From Paenibacillus_F chitinolyticus_A (lineage in GTDB: Bacteria; Bacillota; Bacilli; Paenibacillales; NBRC-103111), in NCBI RefSeq assembly GCF_045038035.1, contig NZ_CP173427.1:2542001-2606000 (forward strand): a stretch of 64,000 nt of DNA, written 5' to 3'. The notes under the pieces are model-generated. The model ran no database searches and was not told the origin of the DNA. It worked only from the letters and a program-made list of their open reading frames with translations. Every line of letters begins with the position of its first letter. The first letter of the stretch is position 1. A program made the translations under genes and the position numbers. Below, in pieces: positions 7,543 through 15,964 of this stretch.

Positions 7543-8790
7543 ATGGCAACAAAAACCATACAACCGGCATCAATTGCCGCGAAGACGATTTATCCCATTT
7601 TGCTGACGATCAGCATGATGCATTTATTGAATGATACGATTCAGTTTATTGTCCCGTCGCTGTTCCCGATTTTAAAATCGTCATTGTCCCTAAATTTTGC
7701 TCAAATCGGTCTTATTTCACTAATGATCAATTTGACTGCAGCCATTATGCAGCCCCTGATCGGGATTTACACGGACAACAAGGCTAAGCCGATGATGCTG
7801 CCGTTCGGCATGCTATTTACAATGCTTGGCCTCATCACACTTGCTTATGCGCATCAATTTTGGGTTGTCATGATCGCCGTTATGCTGATTGGACTTGGCT
7901 CAGCTATTTTCCATCCGGAGTCGGCACGCGTGTCGTTTCTGGCAGCAGGCGATAAAAAAGGAACAGCTTCCTCGATTTTTCAATTTGGCGGGTTTATGGG
8001 GCAAGCGGTTGCTCCAGTGCTGACTGCTGTCTGGTTTGTCGTTACCGGCCAGCAAGGGCTCGTTTGGCTTTCGATCGTGATTGCGGTAGGCTTTTTTGCC
8101 CAGTTTTATGTGGCCCGCTGGTATCAAAATCAATTGGTTCCAGCTGATGCTGCCGGAGCCAAAACAAAACAAAGTCAAGTGAGTCCAACCGGGTTATCAA
8201 CCGGCCGTATTGTGCTTGCCATTACAATTCTTATAATTTTGGTATTCTCGAAAAACTTGTATGTTGCGGCGATCAGCAGCTATTATTCGTTCTTTGTCAT
8301 TGACCGTTTCGGTGTCACGATGGGGCAGGCGCAAATCATTCTGTTCGTATTCCTGGCGGCTAACGTTGTAGGCTTGATGCTTGGCGGCTTGCTGGCAGAC
8401 CGCTTTAGCCGGCTGACACTGATCTGGTTCTCGATCCTGGGAACCGCGCCATTTGCATTGATGCTGCCCTATTCCAATCTGACTTTCTCAATCATCTGGA
8501 TTTTCTTGGCTGGCACAATTTTGTCATCGTCTTTCTCGGTTATTATGGTTTATGCCAACGAGCTGCTGCCGGGCAAAGTAGGACTTGTCTCCGGGATCTT
8601 CTTTGGGCTTGCTTTCGGTTTAGGAGGTGTCGGCTCCGCCATTCTCGGCAACATGGCCGACACAACAAGTATTGATTTCATTATTCAATGCTGCGCTTAC
8701 TTGCCGCTGTTGGGGCTGTTGACGATTTTCCTGCCGTCGGACAAAAAAGTGAAGAAAGAAGCGCAGCAGGTCTCTGTTGCTCAATCTTAA
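7543..8790 (+). CDS. MFS transporter, Fsr-like, under T-box control
   Basis: 415-residue major facilitator with about twelve membrane segments. The start region MMHLLNDTIQFIVPSLFPIL and the IFHPESARVSFLAAGDKKGTASSIFQ loop match the fosmidomycin-resistance (Fsr) family of exporters. The ATG at 7543 follows a GAGGAGAGG site; a short in-frame extension upstream is ignored. It is the only gene behind the T-box leader, so its expression should follow depletion of one aminoacyl-tRNA. That points to an amino acid, dipeptide or synthetase-inhibitor transport role rather than fosmidomycin itself. Substrate unknown. Confidence 0.85.
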   Translation: MATKTIQPASIAAKTIYPILLTISMMHLLNDTIQFIVPSLFPILKSSLSLNFAQIGLISLMINLTAAIMQPLIGIYTDNKAKPMMLPFGMLFTMLGLITLAYAHQFWVVMIAVMLIGLGSAIFHPESARVSFLAAGDKKGTASSIFQFGGFMGQAVAPVLTAVWFVVTGQQGLVWLSIVIAVGFFAQFYVARWYQNQLVPADAAGAKTKQSQVSPTGLSTGRIVLAITILIILVFSKNLYVAAISSYYSFFVIDRFGVTMGQAQIILFVFLAANVVGLMLGGLLADRFSRLTLIWFSILGTAPFALMLPYSNLTFSIIWIFLAGTILSSSFSVIMVYANELLPGKVGLVSGIFFGLAFGLGGVGSAILGNMADTTSIDFIIQCCAYLPLLGLLTIFLPSDKKVKKEAQQVSVAQS

Positions 8791-8821
8791 TTTAATTTAT
8801 GCTGTCCATGATGTCCTGCTC

Positions 8822-9429
8822 GCCCGAATAGCCGGAAGAAGAAGTTGGCCGGGCGTGAAGATAAAAAAATCATAACAGGCCTTTACGTTTCTGGCTCGCA
8901 CCGTTTGATCGATATTAGAGATGTGCCGTCCAGCATCCTATCGTTAACCAGATGATTGAGCAGGTAAAAGCCAGTATGACGGAATTGCAGATTCCCGCTT
9001 ATAATGAACGTACACGAGAAGGTGTGATGCGGACAGTCGTCGCCCGTGTCGGCGAAGTGACGGGGCATGTACAGCTTACAGCTTACACTCATAACCGCTA
9101 CGGACTGGCTGCCGGATTCCAAGCGGTTTGTGCAGCGTATTCCTTCGAGGGATGCGCCGAGAAGCTGCTGCCGGAATGGGTCGGGCGCTGCATCAAGCCC
9201 GATGTTGTTGTCGTTGACCCGCCGTGGAGGTTGTGAACAGTCGCTGCTGCAAGCCATTCTCCAAGCCAGGCACGCGCGGCTCGTGTACGTCTCCTGCAAC
9301 CCGGCCACTCTGGCCAAAGATTGCGAAACGCTGCTCCGCGGCGGCTACCAGATCGAATGGGTGCAGCCGGTGAATATGTTTCCACAGATGACGCATGTGG
9401 AGTGCTGTGTGTTGTTGGTTAGGAAGTAG
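8822..9429 (+). pseudogene. broken RlmCD/RlmD-type 23S rRNA uracil methyltransferase
   Basis: Pieces of an RNA m5U methyltransferase (TrmA/RumA family) lie in order but in different frames. First comes GLYVSGSHRLIDI, the usual GxYxxxSHxIIDI block. After a frame change HPIVNQMIEQV and REGVMRTVVARVGEVTG follow. Then FEGCAEKLLPEW and DVVVVDPP, and in a third frame LVYVSCNPATLAKDC, which carries the catalytic Cys region, with a C-terminal MTHVECCVLLVRK. The TRAM/N-terminal part and much of the SAM-binding domain are missing. At least two frameshifts and internal deletions make it non-functional. Confidence 0.75.
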
Positions 9430-9518
9430 AATTTCAGAGCCGCATTTACCTTTATATCAAGACTGATAGAGCCTAAGCGGAGTCATATAATTTGTAGTAT
9501 AGAACATAGGAGGAGTGC

Positions 9519-10024
9519 ATGTCCTGGAGCAAATTGAAACAAAATTTGGAGAGTTTTCTGTGTCCCGCGTTATATGGAAGGGTCGAATACCGCGCAACCA
9601 AGCTACTGCTATTTACCTGATAAGGCTGGACTTTGTTATATTGCGGTCGATAAAAAGAACGTACTCAATAAAATTTAATCCGATGGTATCAGACGGAGCA
9701 GGAAATTAAGAATGATTCAAATATCCAAATTCCTGTCAGCAATGAAGAAATTGAAGCAGTCAGAAAAGATACCAAGGGGGCAGTTCCGGAGGATAGTCTA
9801 ATCGTAATAGCAAGAAGTAGAAAAATATCAGAATATGCAAAGGAGCTGTTGTCGGCATCCATTTCAATAGAGGAAAGCATGGAGAGCCACGAGATCTTAT
9901 TGAATATTCTAGCTTGGTGGATAGACGAGTCGGGAAAAAGCGAATTGTAAACATGGCCGAGAAGATGAAGTTGAAACATTCAAGTGTGCAGTATTTTTAT
10001 GAACTACGGCGCAGTACGCTATGA
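9519..10024 (+). pseudogene. decayed copy of the SF0329-like gene
   Basis: Clear paralogue of the intact gene at 15267-15836, starting with the same ATGTCCTGGAGCAAATTGAA and ending in a similar YFYELRR tail. Compared with the intact copy it has an extra base near 9600, a deletion of about a dozen bases near 9670 that brings in a stop, and a deletion of roughly 57 bases near 9858. A ribosome binding site (GGAGGAG) is still present. Together with the intact copy it brackets the AT-rich island. Divergence is scattered, so the duplication is not recent. Confidence 0.8.
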
Positions 10025-10150
10025 AAATAAGTAACTCATTTACCTTCAATCGGTTGCCCTACAAAACGAATACAGTAACTGTAAAAAGTAACCCGGTACC
10101 TTGATGATACTGGGGGCAAAAATAGAAGTATAACGACATAGAGTTCCCTA

Positions 10151-10450
10151 TTAAGAAACCTTGATAAACCAGGATTTCTTTCTGTTTCTGGGATATTCTT
10201 GTCGTTTTATTTGCGATATGAAAATCCCTAAAAAGCATACGGGCAACAAGAACATCCCCCATATATTGCTTTCAAGAGCACCAGTTATAAGAATATACAC
10301 CGTAGGGGAAGAGTTGTCACATACAAGGGGAATGTCTAGACTATTAGGATCTGCACCCCATGTCTCACACATCTGCAACACGTTTTCCAAGTTTTTTTGT
10401 GTTTTATGGATCTTCATTATAAGACTGCCTATTCCATTCATCCTAATCAT
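10151..10450 (-). CDS. small hypothetical membrane protein, doubtful
   Basis: A 99-codon frame on the minus strand with one good hydrophobic segment (IWGMFLLPVCFLGIFI, about residues 64-79) followed by a basic tail. There is no convincing ribosome binding site, and an overlapping frame of similar length exists on the plus strand, so either or neither may be real. I prefer the minus strand because its hydrophobic segment is followed by positive charges, as in a real membrane protein. The rest of 10025-10527 shows nothing else recognisable. Confidence 0.25.
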   Translation of the reverse strand: MIRMNGIGSLIMKIHKTQKNLENVLQMCETWGADPNSLDIPLVCDNSSPTVYILITGALESNIWGMFLLPVCFLGIFISQIKRQEYPRNRKKSWFIKVS

Positions 10451-10527
10451 TAATCAAGTAAGTTAGCACGTTAATAACTTTAAATGCTCAGATTGTCTAC
10501 TTATTAGAAAACTGAATAACCTCAATA

Positions 10528-10536
10528 TGGTATAAT
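10528..10536 (+). promoter_or_regulatory. extended -10 promoter element
   Basis: TGGTATAAT, a perfect extended -10 element, with no good -35 hexamer 17 bases upstream. It should start transcription near 10543, ahead of the 19-codon frame and the helicase gene. Confidence 0.5.
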
Positions 10537-10568
10537 ATACCCACAAGTTTAATAAAGGAGAAGATAAT

Positions 10569-10628
10569 ATGGCTCAACCAGGCGGACGCCAACATGTGAT
10601 TCCAGCGAGTTTTTTTCTGCTGATATAA
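10569..10628 (+). CDS. 19-codon frame resembling a DUF2188 N-terminus
   Basis: ATG at 10569 behind AAAGGAGAAG; encodes MAQPGGRQHVIPASFFLLI then a stop. The MxxxGGRQHVxP start resembles the beginning of DUF2188 proteins, whose following PxGGWAVK motif is absent. It is either a truncated gene that retained its expression signals, or a short upstream frame that affects translation of the helicase gene about 40 bases downstream. Confidence 0.3.
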   Translation: MAQPGGRQHVIPASFFLLI

Positions 10629-10670
10629 ATCTTAATTTTCCTTTTGATGAATCTGTAAGGAGTGTATAGC

Positions 10671-12767
10671 ATGGCCCAAATGTCCCCTGATAAAATTCAC
10701 CTTGTATCGAGAAAAATTGAGCCTGGTGAAGAGTATGTGTATAGACTGATTGAGAATATGCCTGAGTCTGAGAAGTATTACGCTTATTTTGATACAAGGC
10801 AGAGTGGGCAGGAATATGATTATTATCCGGATTTTGTCATAATAACACCTGATTTAGGTCTATTCATTCTTGAAGTCAAGGACTGGTCAAAGGGATTCAT
10901 TAAAAAAATAAATAAAGAGAAAGTATTAGTTCATTATAGCGGAAAGCCTAAATGGGTCTCCAACCCTTTAGTACAAGTTCGGAATTACACGAATTTGATG
11001 ATTAATGAATTAAGTAAAGAGGAGTCTCTTATTAATTCTAAAGGGTTAAAATTTAGTTACTCTTTTGGAATCGTCTTTCCTTATATGACAAGATCTGAGT
11101 TTCAAAGTCAAGTTGGAAATGCTGATGTTATCAACTTGAAGGCATGTATTTTTAAGGACGAATTAAAATCTCCTGCTGATTTGCATAAAGGCTTACAGAG
11201 ATTAGCTTCTCGGTATATAGGGAGATTTCCAACATTAAACAATGATGAATTAGCCTTGTGTAGGAAATACGTTTTTCCTGAAGTGAGCATGGACTCAGAT
11301 GGTTTGAAAAAAGATTTGGCAAACGAACAACGAGAACTTGTGGAGACGATCGATTACGGGCTCCATTTGATTAATGCTCCTGTTGGGAGCGGCAAGACCG
11401 TTGTTTTATTTCATCGCACGTTATTATTGGCCGAACTTCAAAGAAATTGGAGAATTTTGGTGTTGTGTTATAATCCAGTTACTAGAAGCTTTTTAGAACG
11501 TGAACTAAAAAAAAATATGCCAATTGGGAATCATGCAATGGTTGATATCTACGATGTTAGAGAGCTGTTTCATGAGATTGTCCTGCATTGTAACCTAGAT
11601 GAGGAACTGCCCACAGACAATTACATTCGTGTTCTTGATCGATTAAATTCACAAGGAGATCAGTTTCCTAAACGATATGATGCGATTTTAATAGACAAAG
11701 CGCAGGATTTCTATGAAGAATGGCTAACTTTTATCGATAGAAATTTATTCGAAAATAAGAATAAAAACGCTCATTTGTTTCTAACGATGGACGGAACACA
11801 AAACATCTACCGTCAGTCTTATACATTAAGTTGGGCTGGATTACATCGGTCAAAAGTTAGTAAGACATTAAAATTAGATATTAACTACCGGAACACACGT
11901 CAAATAATTGAATTTGCAAACGCATTTATTAATAATGAATACTTAGAAAAATGTGTTTCAGATAATGTAGATAGTATAAATTATGCAGTGACAGATTTCG
12001 ATTGCATTAGAGATGGTGAAAAGCCTCGCGTAATTGTTGGGATTGATTTAAACGATGTAAACAGGAAAATAGTGAGTATGGTACACGAGGTATTCAACAA
12101 ATCCACAAATCGGGCCCGGAAAATCTGTATACTTTGCACGCATGAGTCCATAATTCCGGATTTAATGGACGAATTAAATTTGCGAAGAGTGCCATTTAAA
12201 TTGTTGTCACAAGAAGCTGATCACCACAACGAAGGCATATGGTTGGGTACCATTCAACAAAGCAAGGGGTTAACATTCGACCATGTTGTAATTACAGGAA
12301 TAGAAAATAAGATTTTTACTAAAATGCCGGAAATAGACGCTACAAAGTTGATTTACGTTGGGATGACACGTGCTTCCAATAGACTTGTTATTGGACTGAG
12401 TGAGCGTAATATTTTTCGCTCAATACTTTCCAATAAAAGTTTTGATAAAATAAAGAAAGAGTTTAAACTTGCCGGAAAATATGAGTACGAAATTAAACTT
12501 ACTACTTTTAGTTCAGACGGTGATTATACGGTCCTTGATGAAAGTACATTCCGAGGGAATGGCATTGAAAATATCGTGAATCAATACAATGAGAAGTTTT
12601 GGCTGCCTGTGTATTTTAGGAAAGAGATGTTTCAATTTTTATGCGATATTCGCAAGGGTGACCATGGTTTTGTTACTGCGGGGGATCGGTTGATGTATGC
12701 TAAAATTATAGAATCTCCTTTTCCTGACCATACTAGGACCCAATTTTTAGAGTATTTTACTATGTAG
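10671..12767 (+). CDS. NERD nuclease-UvrD helicase fusion with DKAQ Walker B
   Basis: 698-residue fusion. Residues about 15-150 form a NERD (nuclease-related) domain with the PD-(D/E)xK-like core PDFVIITPDLGLFILEVKDW. From about 220 on is a UvrD/PcrA-type superfamily 1 helicase: Walker A APVGSGKT, motif III LTMDGTQNIYR, motif IV LDINYRNTRQIIEFA, motif V TIQQSKGLTFDHV, motif VI YVGMTRASN. Motif II reads ILIDKAQDF, so the catalytic glutamate of the usual DEAQ is lysine. Start chosen at ATG 10671, nine bases after AAGGAG. AT-rich and alone in an accessory island. A DNA repair or anti-invader role is inference. Confidence 0.85.
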   Translation: MAQMSPDKIHLVSRKIEPGEEYVYRLIENMPESEKYYAYFDTRQSGQEYDYYPDFVIITPDLGLFILEVKDWSKGFIKKINKEKVLVHYSGKPKWVSNPLVQVRNYTNLMINELSKEESLINSKGLKFSYSFGIVFPYMTRSEFQSQVGNADVINLKACIFKDELKSPADLHKGLQRLASRYIGRFPTLNNDELALCRKYVFPEVSMDSDGLKKDLANEQRELVETIDYGLHLINAPVGSGKTVVLFHRTLLLAELQRNWRILVLCYNPVTRSFLERELKKNMPIGNHAMVDIYDVRELFHEIVLHCNLDEELPTDNYIRVLDRLNSQGDQFPKRYDAILIDKAQDFYEEWLTFIDRNLFENKNKNAHLFLTMDGTQNIYRQSYTLSWAGLHRSKVSKTLKLDINYRNTRQIIEFANAFINNEYLEKCVSDNVDSINYAVTDFDCIRDGEKPRVIVGIDLNDVNRKIVSMVHEVFNKSTNRARKICILCTHESIIPDLMDELNLRRVPFKLLSQEADHHNEGIWLGTIQQSKGLTFDHVVITGIENKIFTKMPEIDATKLIYVGMTRASNRLVIGLSERNIFRSILSNKSFDKIKKEFKLAGKYEYEIKLTTFSSDGDYTVLDESTFRGNGIENIVNQYNEKFWLPVYFRKEMFQFLCDIRKGDHGFVTAGDRLMYAKIIESPFPDHTRTQFLEYFTM

Positions 12768-12777
12768 TAAGGAGGCA

Positions 12778-12858
12778 GGATTAATTGCTTCCCTTGTACT
12801 GGGAAGGGCTAAGAAAAGTGTGATTTTAATTGATGAAGGGCTGCCTCGAAACTATTAG
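12778..12858 (+). pseudogene. N-terminal relic of a TrxB-like flavin oxidoreductase
   Basis: A short frame reading LIASLVLGRAKKSVILIDEG then LPRNY and a stop. This is the second part of the FAD-binding Rossmann signature of thioredoxin-reductase-like NAD(P)/FAD oxidoreductases, where GLSAALVLGRSRxxVLLxDxGxPRN is typical. The leading GxGPAG and everything after residue 26 are missing. It directly follows the helicase gene stop, so an insertion or deletion joined the two. Confidence 0.5.
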
Positions 12859-13351
12859 GCAAAATCAACGGAATGAACGAATTACTTCTTCTCTCATCTC
12901 GTTATTAGCGTAGCCTAGTATGACAAGAATATCCTATCATAGGCCTGTTAAGCTTACTACTAAGTGAGCATCAGTGATGGCAGCCAAACGAGTACCATTT
13001 ATATTCAGTAAATTTGCCAAGGCAACTGCCATGGCTTTTTTCTTATTAATGTCAGCACTTATTATAAGTATTTTCTTGTCGCCTTTTGAGAAAAATTACG
13101 ATTACGATTGGTTGTAGGGACTTTCTTGTCACTAATGATGGAGTCGTTGTATTATAAAGAAGAAAGTCTTCGAGAAAGTGTCTGATTTTACAGACTTACA
13201 GAATTGGAACAACTCCAAACTGTTCCCGAGTACCGTTCATGTGGAATGCAGTTCACTACTCGTGAGAAAAGATTAATAACAAGATGTATCGGTGCGCAGA
13301 CCCTTCATTGACTGGAAGGGTTTTTCATTTTTGAGTGGAATTTTTATGTGA
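12859..13351. other. non-coding, relic-rich stretch
   Basis: No intact gene. On the minus strand 12937-13095 is an open stretch that looks coding (KKILIISADINKKKAMAVAL inside) but lacks a start, and I cannot place its family. On the plus strand about 13184-13275 encodes a tail with FPSTVHVECSSLLVRKD and a stop, which resembles the C-terminus of RNA m5U methyltransferases (compare MTHVECCVLLVRK at the pseudogene near 9.4 kb). The stretch looks like accumulated debris of lost genes. Confidence 0.35.
13300..13328 (+). terminator. intrinsic terminator
   Basis: ACCCTTC (13300-13306) and GAAGGGT (13315-13321) form a seven-base-pair stem with an eight-base loop, followed by TTTTCATTTTT. It ends the relic region rather than an intact gene. 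Confidence 0.65.
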
Positions 13352-13844
13352 AGTAAAAAAATCGGCGAAGATAATACCTTTATACATAAATTGAGCGAAG
13401 AATTCTTATTTGATATCCCATTATTTTGGGATTACTACAATAGTGTGAGGCAAATAATCAAAAGAACTCTTGATAAACGTTTAGTATTGAGAAATCTCTA
13501 GAGCAATTAGCTACACGCATGCAAAAATCTTAGAAAAAATAATATGGGAATATTCAGATAATAATTTCGGCCCAATTAAGATCTATCCGTTTGATAAACA
13601 GCATTTAATAATTGAGCATCTTGGTTTCATGGTAGACGGATAATTTCACGGTTATTTAATTGATGAAAGCAACTTTGACGAAGAATTACAAAATCCGTTA
13701 CTCTCCAAAGAAAAAGTTGAATTAGAGCCGTCCATAATTCAATTAGGCTTTTATAGGGAGGGGGTTGACATCCATGCTGTGGGATTTAAAAATTAAGATA
13801 GAACCTATAGTGTATTTTTAAATGAAGAGGTACTCTCCGTATAG
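13352..13844 (+). pseudogene. unrecognised gene with frameshift and internal stops
   Basis: First a 49-codon open stretch (13352-13501, containing EEFLFDIPLFWDYYNSV). Then, in another frame from about 13512, a continuous reading containing DNNFGPIKIYPFDKQHLIIE and EELQNPLLSKEKVELEP, interrupted by TAA after MVDG and again after VGFKN, ending at TAG 13842-13844. Base composition and amino acid use look like real protein, so this is a recently broken gene. I do not recognise the family; small acidic proteins of this kind next to others of similar style often are toxin-immunity or contact-dependent system parts, but that is a guess. Confidence 0.45.
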
Positions 13845-13924
13845 TTCAAACAAATTAAGTGAAGGACAATAATATGGCAAATCGGGATTTATAATTAAGA
13901 AACCGCAAAAAGGGGATTGCTTCG

Positions 13925-14590
13925 ATGGCACCATATTTTTCAGTTCATTATTCTTTTCCATATTCAACTTTTACACAGGATTTTGTAAGCGAGATATATA
14001 ACGTAATATTTAACTACTTCCCTTTTAAGTCAGGCTATTGGATGTCGGAAAATAATACCCTTGAAGAGATTATTAATTGGAATACTTCACTCCTTGCTAA
14101 GAAATTCAAATTAGGATTCGATCAGCATGTTAAGCATGATTATAAGCAAATTCTCCTGGATTCTGATTTATACAGCCATCTCCGTTTATTTTGGATGTAT
14201 CAATCCAACGAAATTGTTTTGCATTTGATTGTCCCTGAAGATGATATTTTCTTGGATGATGAATTATTGAGGTACGACAACTCCAAGTTATTACCTCTCC
14301 TTAATCTTTCTGTGAAGATATGGGACTCATTTGAAGCTAACACAGTTCAGACATATCATGAGTTAGGCGCACCAACAAGTTATAAGAAAGTATTGAATGG
14401 TCAGCACCCATCCACGGAACCATTCTGCATTTTAGTATCCGAAGCGTTAAGTCGATTTGAAAATAAATTAAACGGTAATTTCTTAGCAAAAAAATTATTG
14501 AAACATGGTGTTTTGATAATTAAAGAGGACCTTTTTAAGTTAATTAGTGAATCCAATTTTTTCGAAACGAAAATGAGGTTGATGGAATAA
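13925..14590 (+). CDS. hypothetical protein of the AT-rich island
   Basis: 221 residues, no signal peptide or membrane segment, rich in aromatic residues (VHYSFPYSTF, NYFPFKSGYWM near the N-terminus). ATG at 13925 behind AAAAGGGGATT. I do not recognise the family. It lies two bases before the next gene, so the pair is probably one operon. AT-rich like its neighbours and unlike the flanking core DNA, suggesting transfer. It could be an immunity-type protein; no catalytic motif is visible. Confidence 0.6.
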   Translation: MAPYFSVHYSFPYSTFTQDFVSEIYNVIFNYFPFKSGYWMSENNTLEEIINWNTSLLAKKFKLGFDQHVKHDYKQILLDSDLYSHLRLFWMYQSNEIVLHLIVPEDDIFLDDELLRYDNSKLLPLLNLSVKIWDSFEANTVQTYHELGAPTSYKKVLNGQHPSTEPFCILVSEALSRFENKLNGNFLAKKLLKHGVLIIKEDLFKLISESNFFETKMRLME

Positions 14591-14591
14591 T

Positions 14592-15116
14592 ATGAAAACT
14601 GTATTTGTACATGTTCGCCATTGGCTTTTTTGGTATGGAGTATATGGATTCTGTGACAAAAGTTGTAGTGATGAAATCACATTATATACAGATGAAAAGA
14701 AAATTAATTTTCTAGGTTATTTTGATTTATTAACTCAGCCCTGTCTAATAAATTTATTAAACAATGAACTTGATAAAATTGAGGACAAAGAATTCTGTAG
14801 TGAAATTGAAGAGTTTATAAACGGCAACTTGGATGTAGGGTATAGCTATATCTATCCGAAGGATGAGGAGGATATTTCACATCAAGTTACCCACTCTGTT
14901 CCAATGAATAACAACGGTCATAAGCCTACATATATTTATGTTTGGTCAAAGTTGTCAAAGGTTTGGGATACAAGTAGTATTGAGAAAATAGTGAAAATAA
15001 TAGCTAATGACTTCTTTCTCTTGAATATTGAAAAAGTTCAATTTTTGGAAATACCTACGTATGAAGAGACGAAAGTATCCTATCAGAGGGATTACGAACC
15101 TTACATACAAAAATAA
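14592..15116 (+). CDS. hypothetical protein, second gene of the pair
   Basis: 174 residues, soluble, acidic, starting MKTVFVHVRHWLFWYGVYGF. Its ATG follows the stop of the previous gene by one base and uses GAGGTTGATGGA as ribosome binding site, so translation is probably coupled. No family recognised; there is a cysteine cluster (FCDKSCSD) near residue 20. Function unknown; its AT-rich base composition and pairing with the previous gene suggest the two work together. Confidence 0.6.
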   Translation: MKTVFVHVRHWLFWYGVYGFCDKSCSDEITLYTDEKKINFLGYFDLLTQPCLINLLNNELDKIEDKEFCSEIEEFINGNLDVGYSYIYPKDEEDISHQVTHSVPMNNNGHKPTYIYVWSKLSKVWDTSSIEKIVKIIANDFFLLNIEKVQFLEIPTYEETKVSYQRDYEPYIQK

Positions 15117-15266
15117 TGGTGAACACTGTATTATGTTGATCTTTCCCCTCAGCGGTGTAGGTATTTTCATTCAAACATAGAGGATTGAGTGCCGGTTATT
15201 GTATGATAGATAATAGAGCGACTGCCTCAAGAGGTCGCTATTAATATAGAAAACAAGGTGGAGTAC

Positions 15267-15836
15267 ATGTCCTGGAGCAAATTGAAACAAAATCTGGAGA
15301 GTTTTCTTTGTCCTGCGTTAGATGGAAGAGTCGAATACCGTGCAACCGGTTACCGCTATTTACCTGATAAAGCAGGAATTTGTTATATTACGGTAGATAA
15401 AAAGAACGTTCTTAATATGAATGATGCAACTAACTTAATCAGATGGTATCAGACGGAGTTGGAAATTAAGAATGATCCGGATATCCAAATTCCCATAAAC
15501 CCTGAAGAAATTGAAGCGGTCAGACAAGAAACGAAAGGGATGGTTCCGGAGGATCGTCTAAAAGTAATTGTAAGAAGCAGAAAAAGTTCAGAATGTGCAA
15601 AGGAGCTTTTGGCGGCACAGACATCATTAAGTAAATCAAATTTTATCGTTGTGGCTAATAAGTTTTTATCGATTCCCATTGAGGAAAGCATAGAGAGCCA
15701 TGATATCTTATTGAATATTCTAGCTTTGGTGGACAGACGAGTTGGAAAAAAGCGGATTTTGAACATGTCCAAGAAGATGAAGGTAAAGCATCCGATTGTG
15801 CAGTATTTTTATGAACTGAGGCGTAATACGTTATAA
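15267..15836 (+). CDS. SF0329-like uncharacterised protein (intact copy)
   Basis: 189 residues starting MSWSKLKQNLESFLCPAL, then RVEYRATGYRYLPDKAG and YITVDKK; this matches, from memory, a conserved uncharacterised family of Bacilli annotated SF0329. The ATG at 15267 lies eight bases after AAGGTGGAG. A hairpin (AGCGAC/GTCGCT, 15217-15239) lies in its leader without a T-run. It is the right-hand partner of the decayed copy at 9519-10024. Soluble, no catalytic motif visible. Function unknown. Confidence 0.7.
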   Translation: MSWSKLKQNLESFLCPALDGRVEYRATGYRYLPDKAGICYITVDKKNVLNMNDATNLIRWYQTELEIKNDPDIQIPINPEEIEAVRQETKGMVPEDRLKVIVRSRKSSECAKELLAAQTSLSKSNFIVVANKFLSIPIEESIESHDILLNILALVDRRVGKKRILNMSKKMKVKHPIVQYFYELRRNTL

Positions 15837-15964
15837 AAAAACATCCTGCCTCTATGGTTGAATATGCCGATTTTCAGTCGAGCGCATCAAGATAAAGGCA
15901 GGATAGGGGCAGACCTGGGGCGGAATATAGTTTAGTTTCACCCCTGGTTCAGTCTATTTCACTT

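Noticed and set aside
10161..10466. Plus-strand frame of 101 codons opposite the small minus-strand frame
   Set aside because: No ribosome binding site or recognisable domain; composition is no better than its antisense partner. At most one of the two is real.
9519..15836. Composite transposon or insertion sequence at the island borders
   Set aside because: No transposase or terminal inverted repeats are seen; the flanking copies are an ordinary gene of unknown function and its relic.
15843..15904. ATCCTGCC / GGCAGGAT pair after the SF0329-like gene as a terminator
   Set aside because: The arms are separated by more than 40 bases and no T-run follows.
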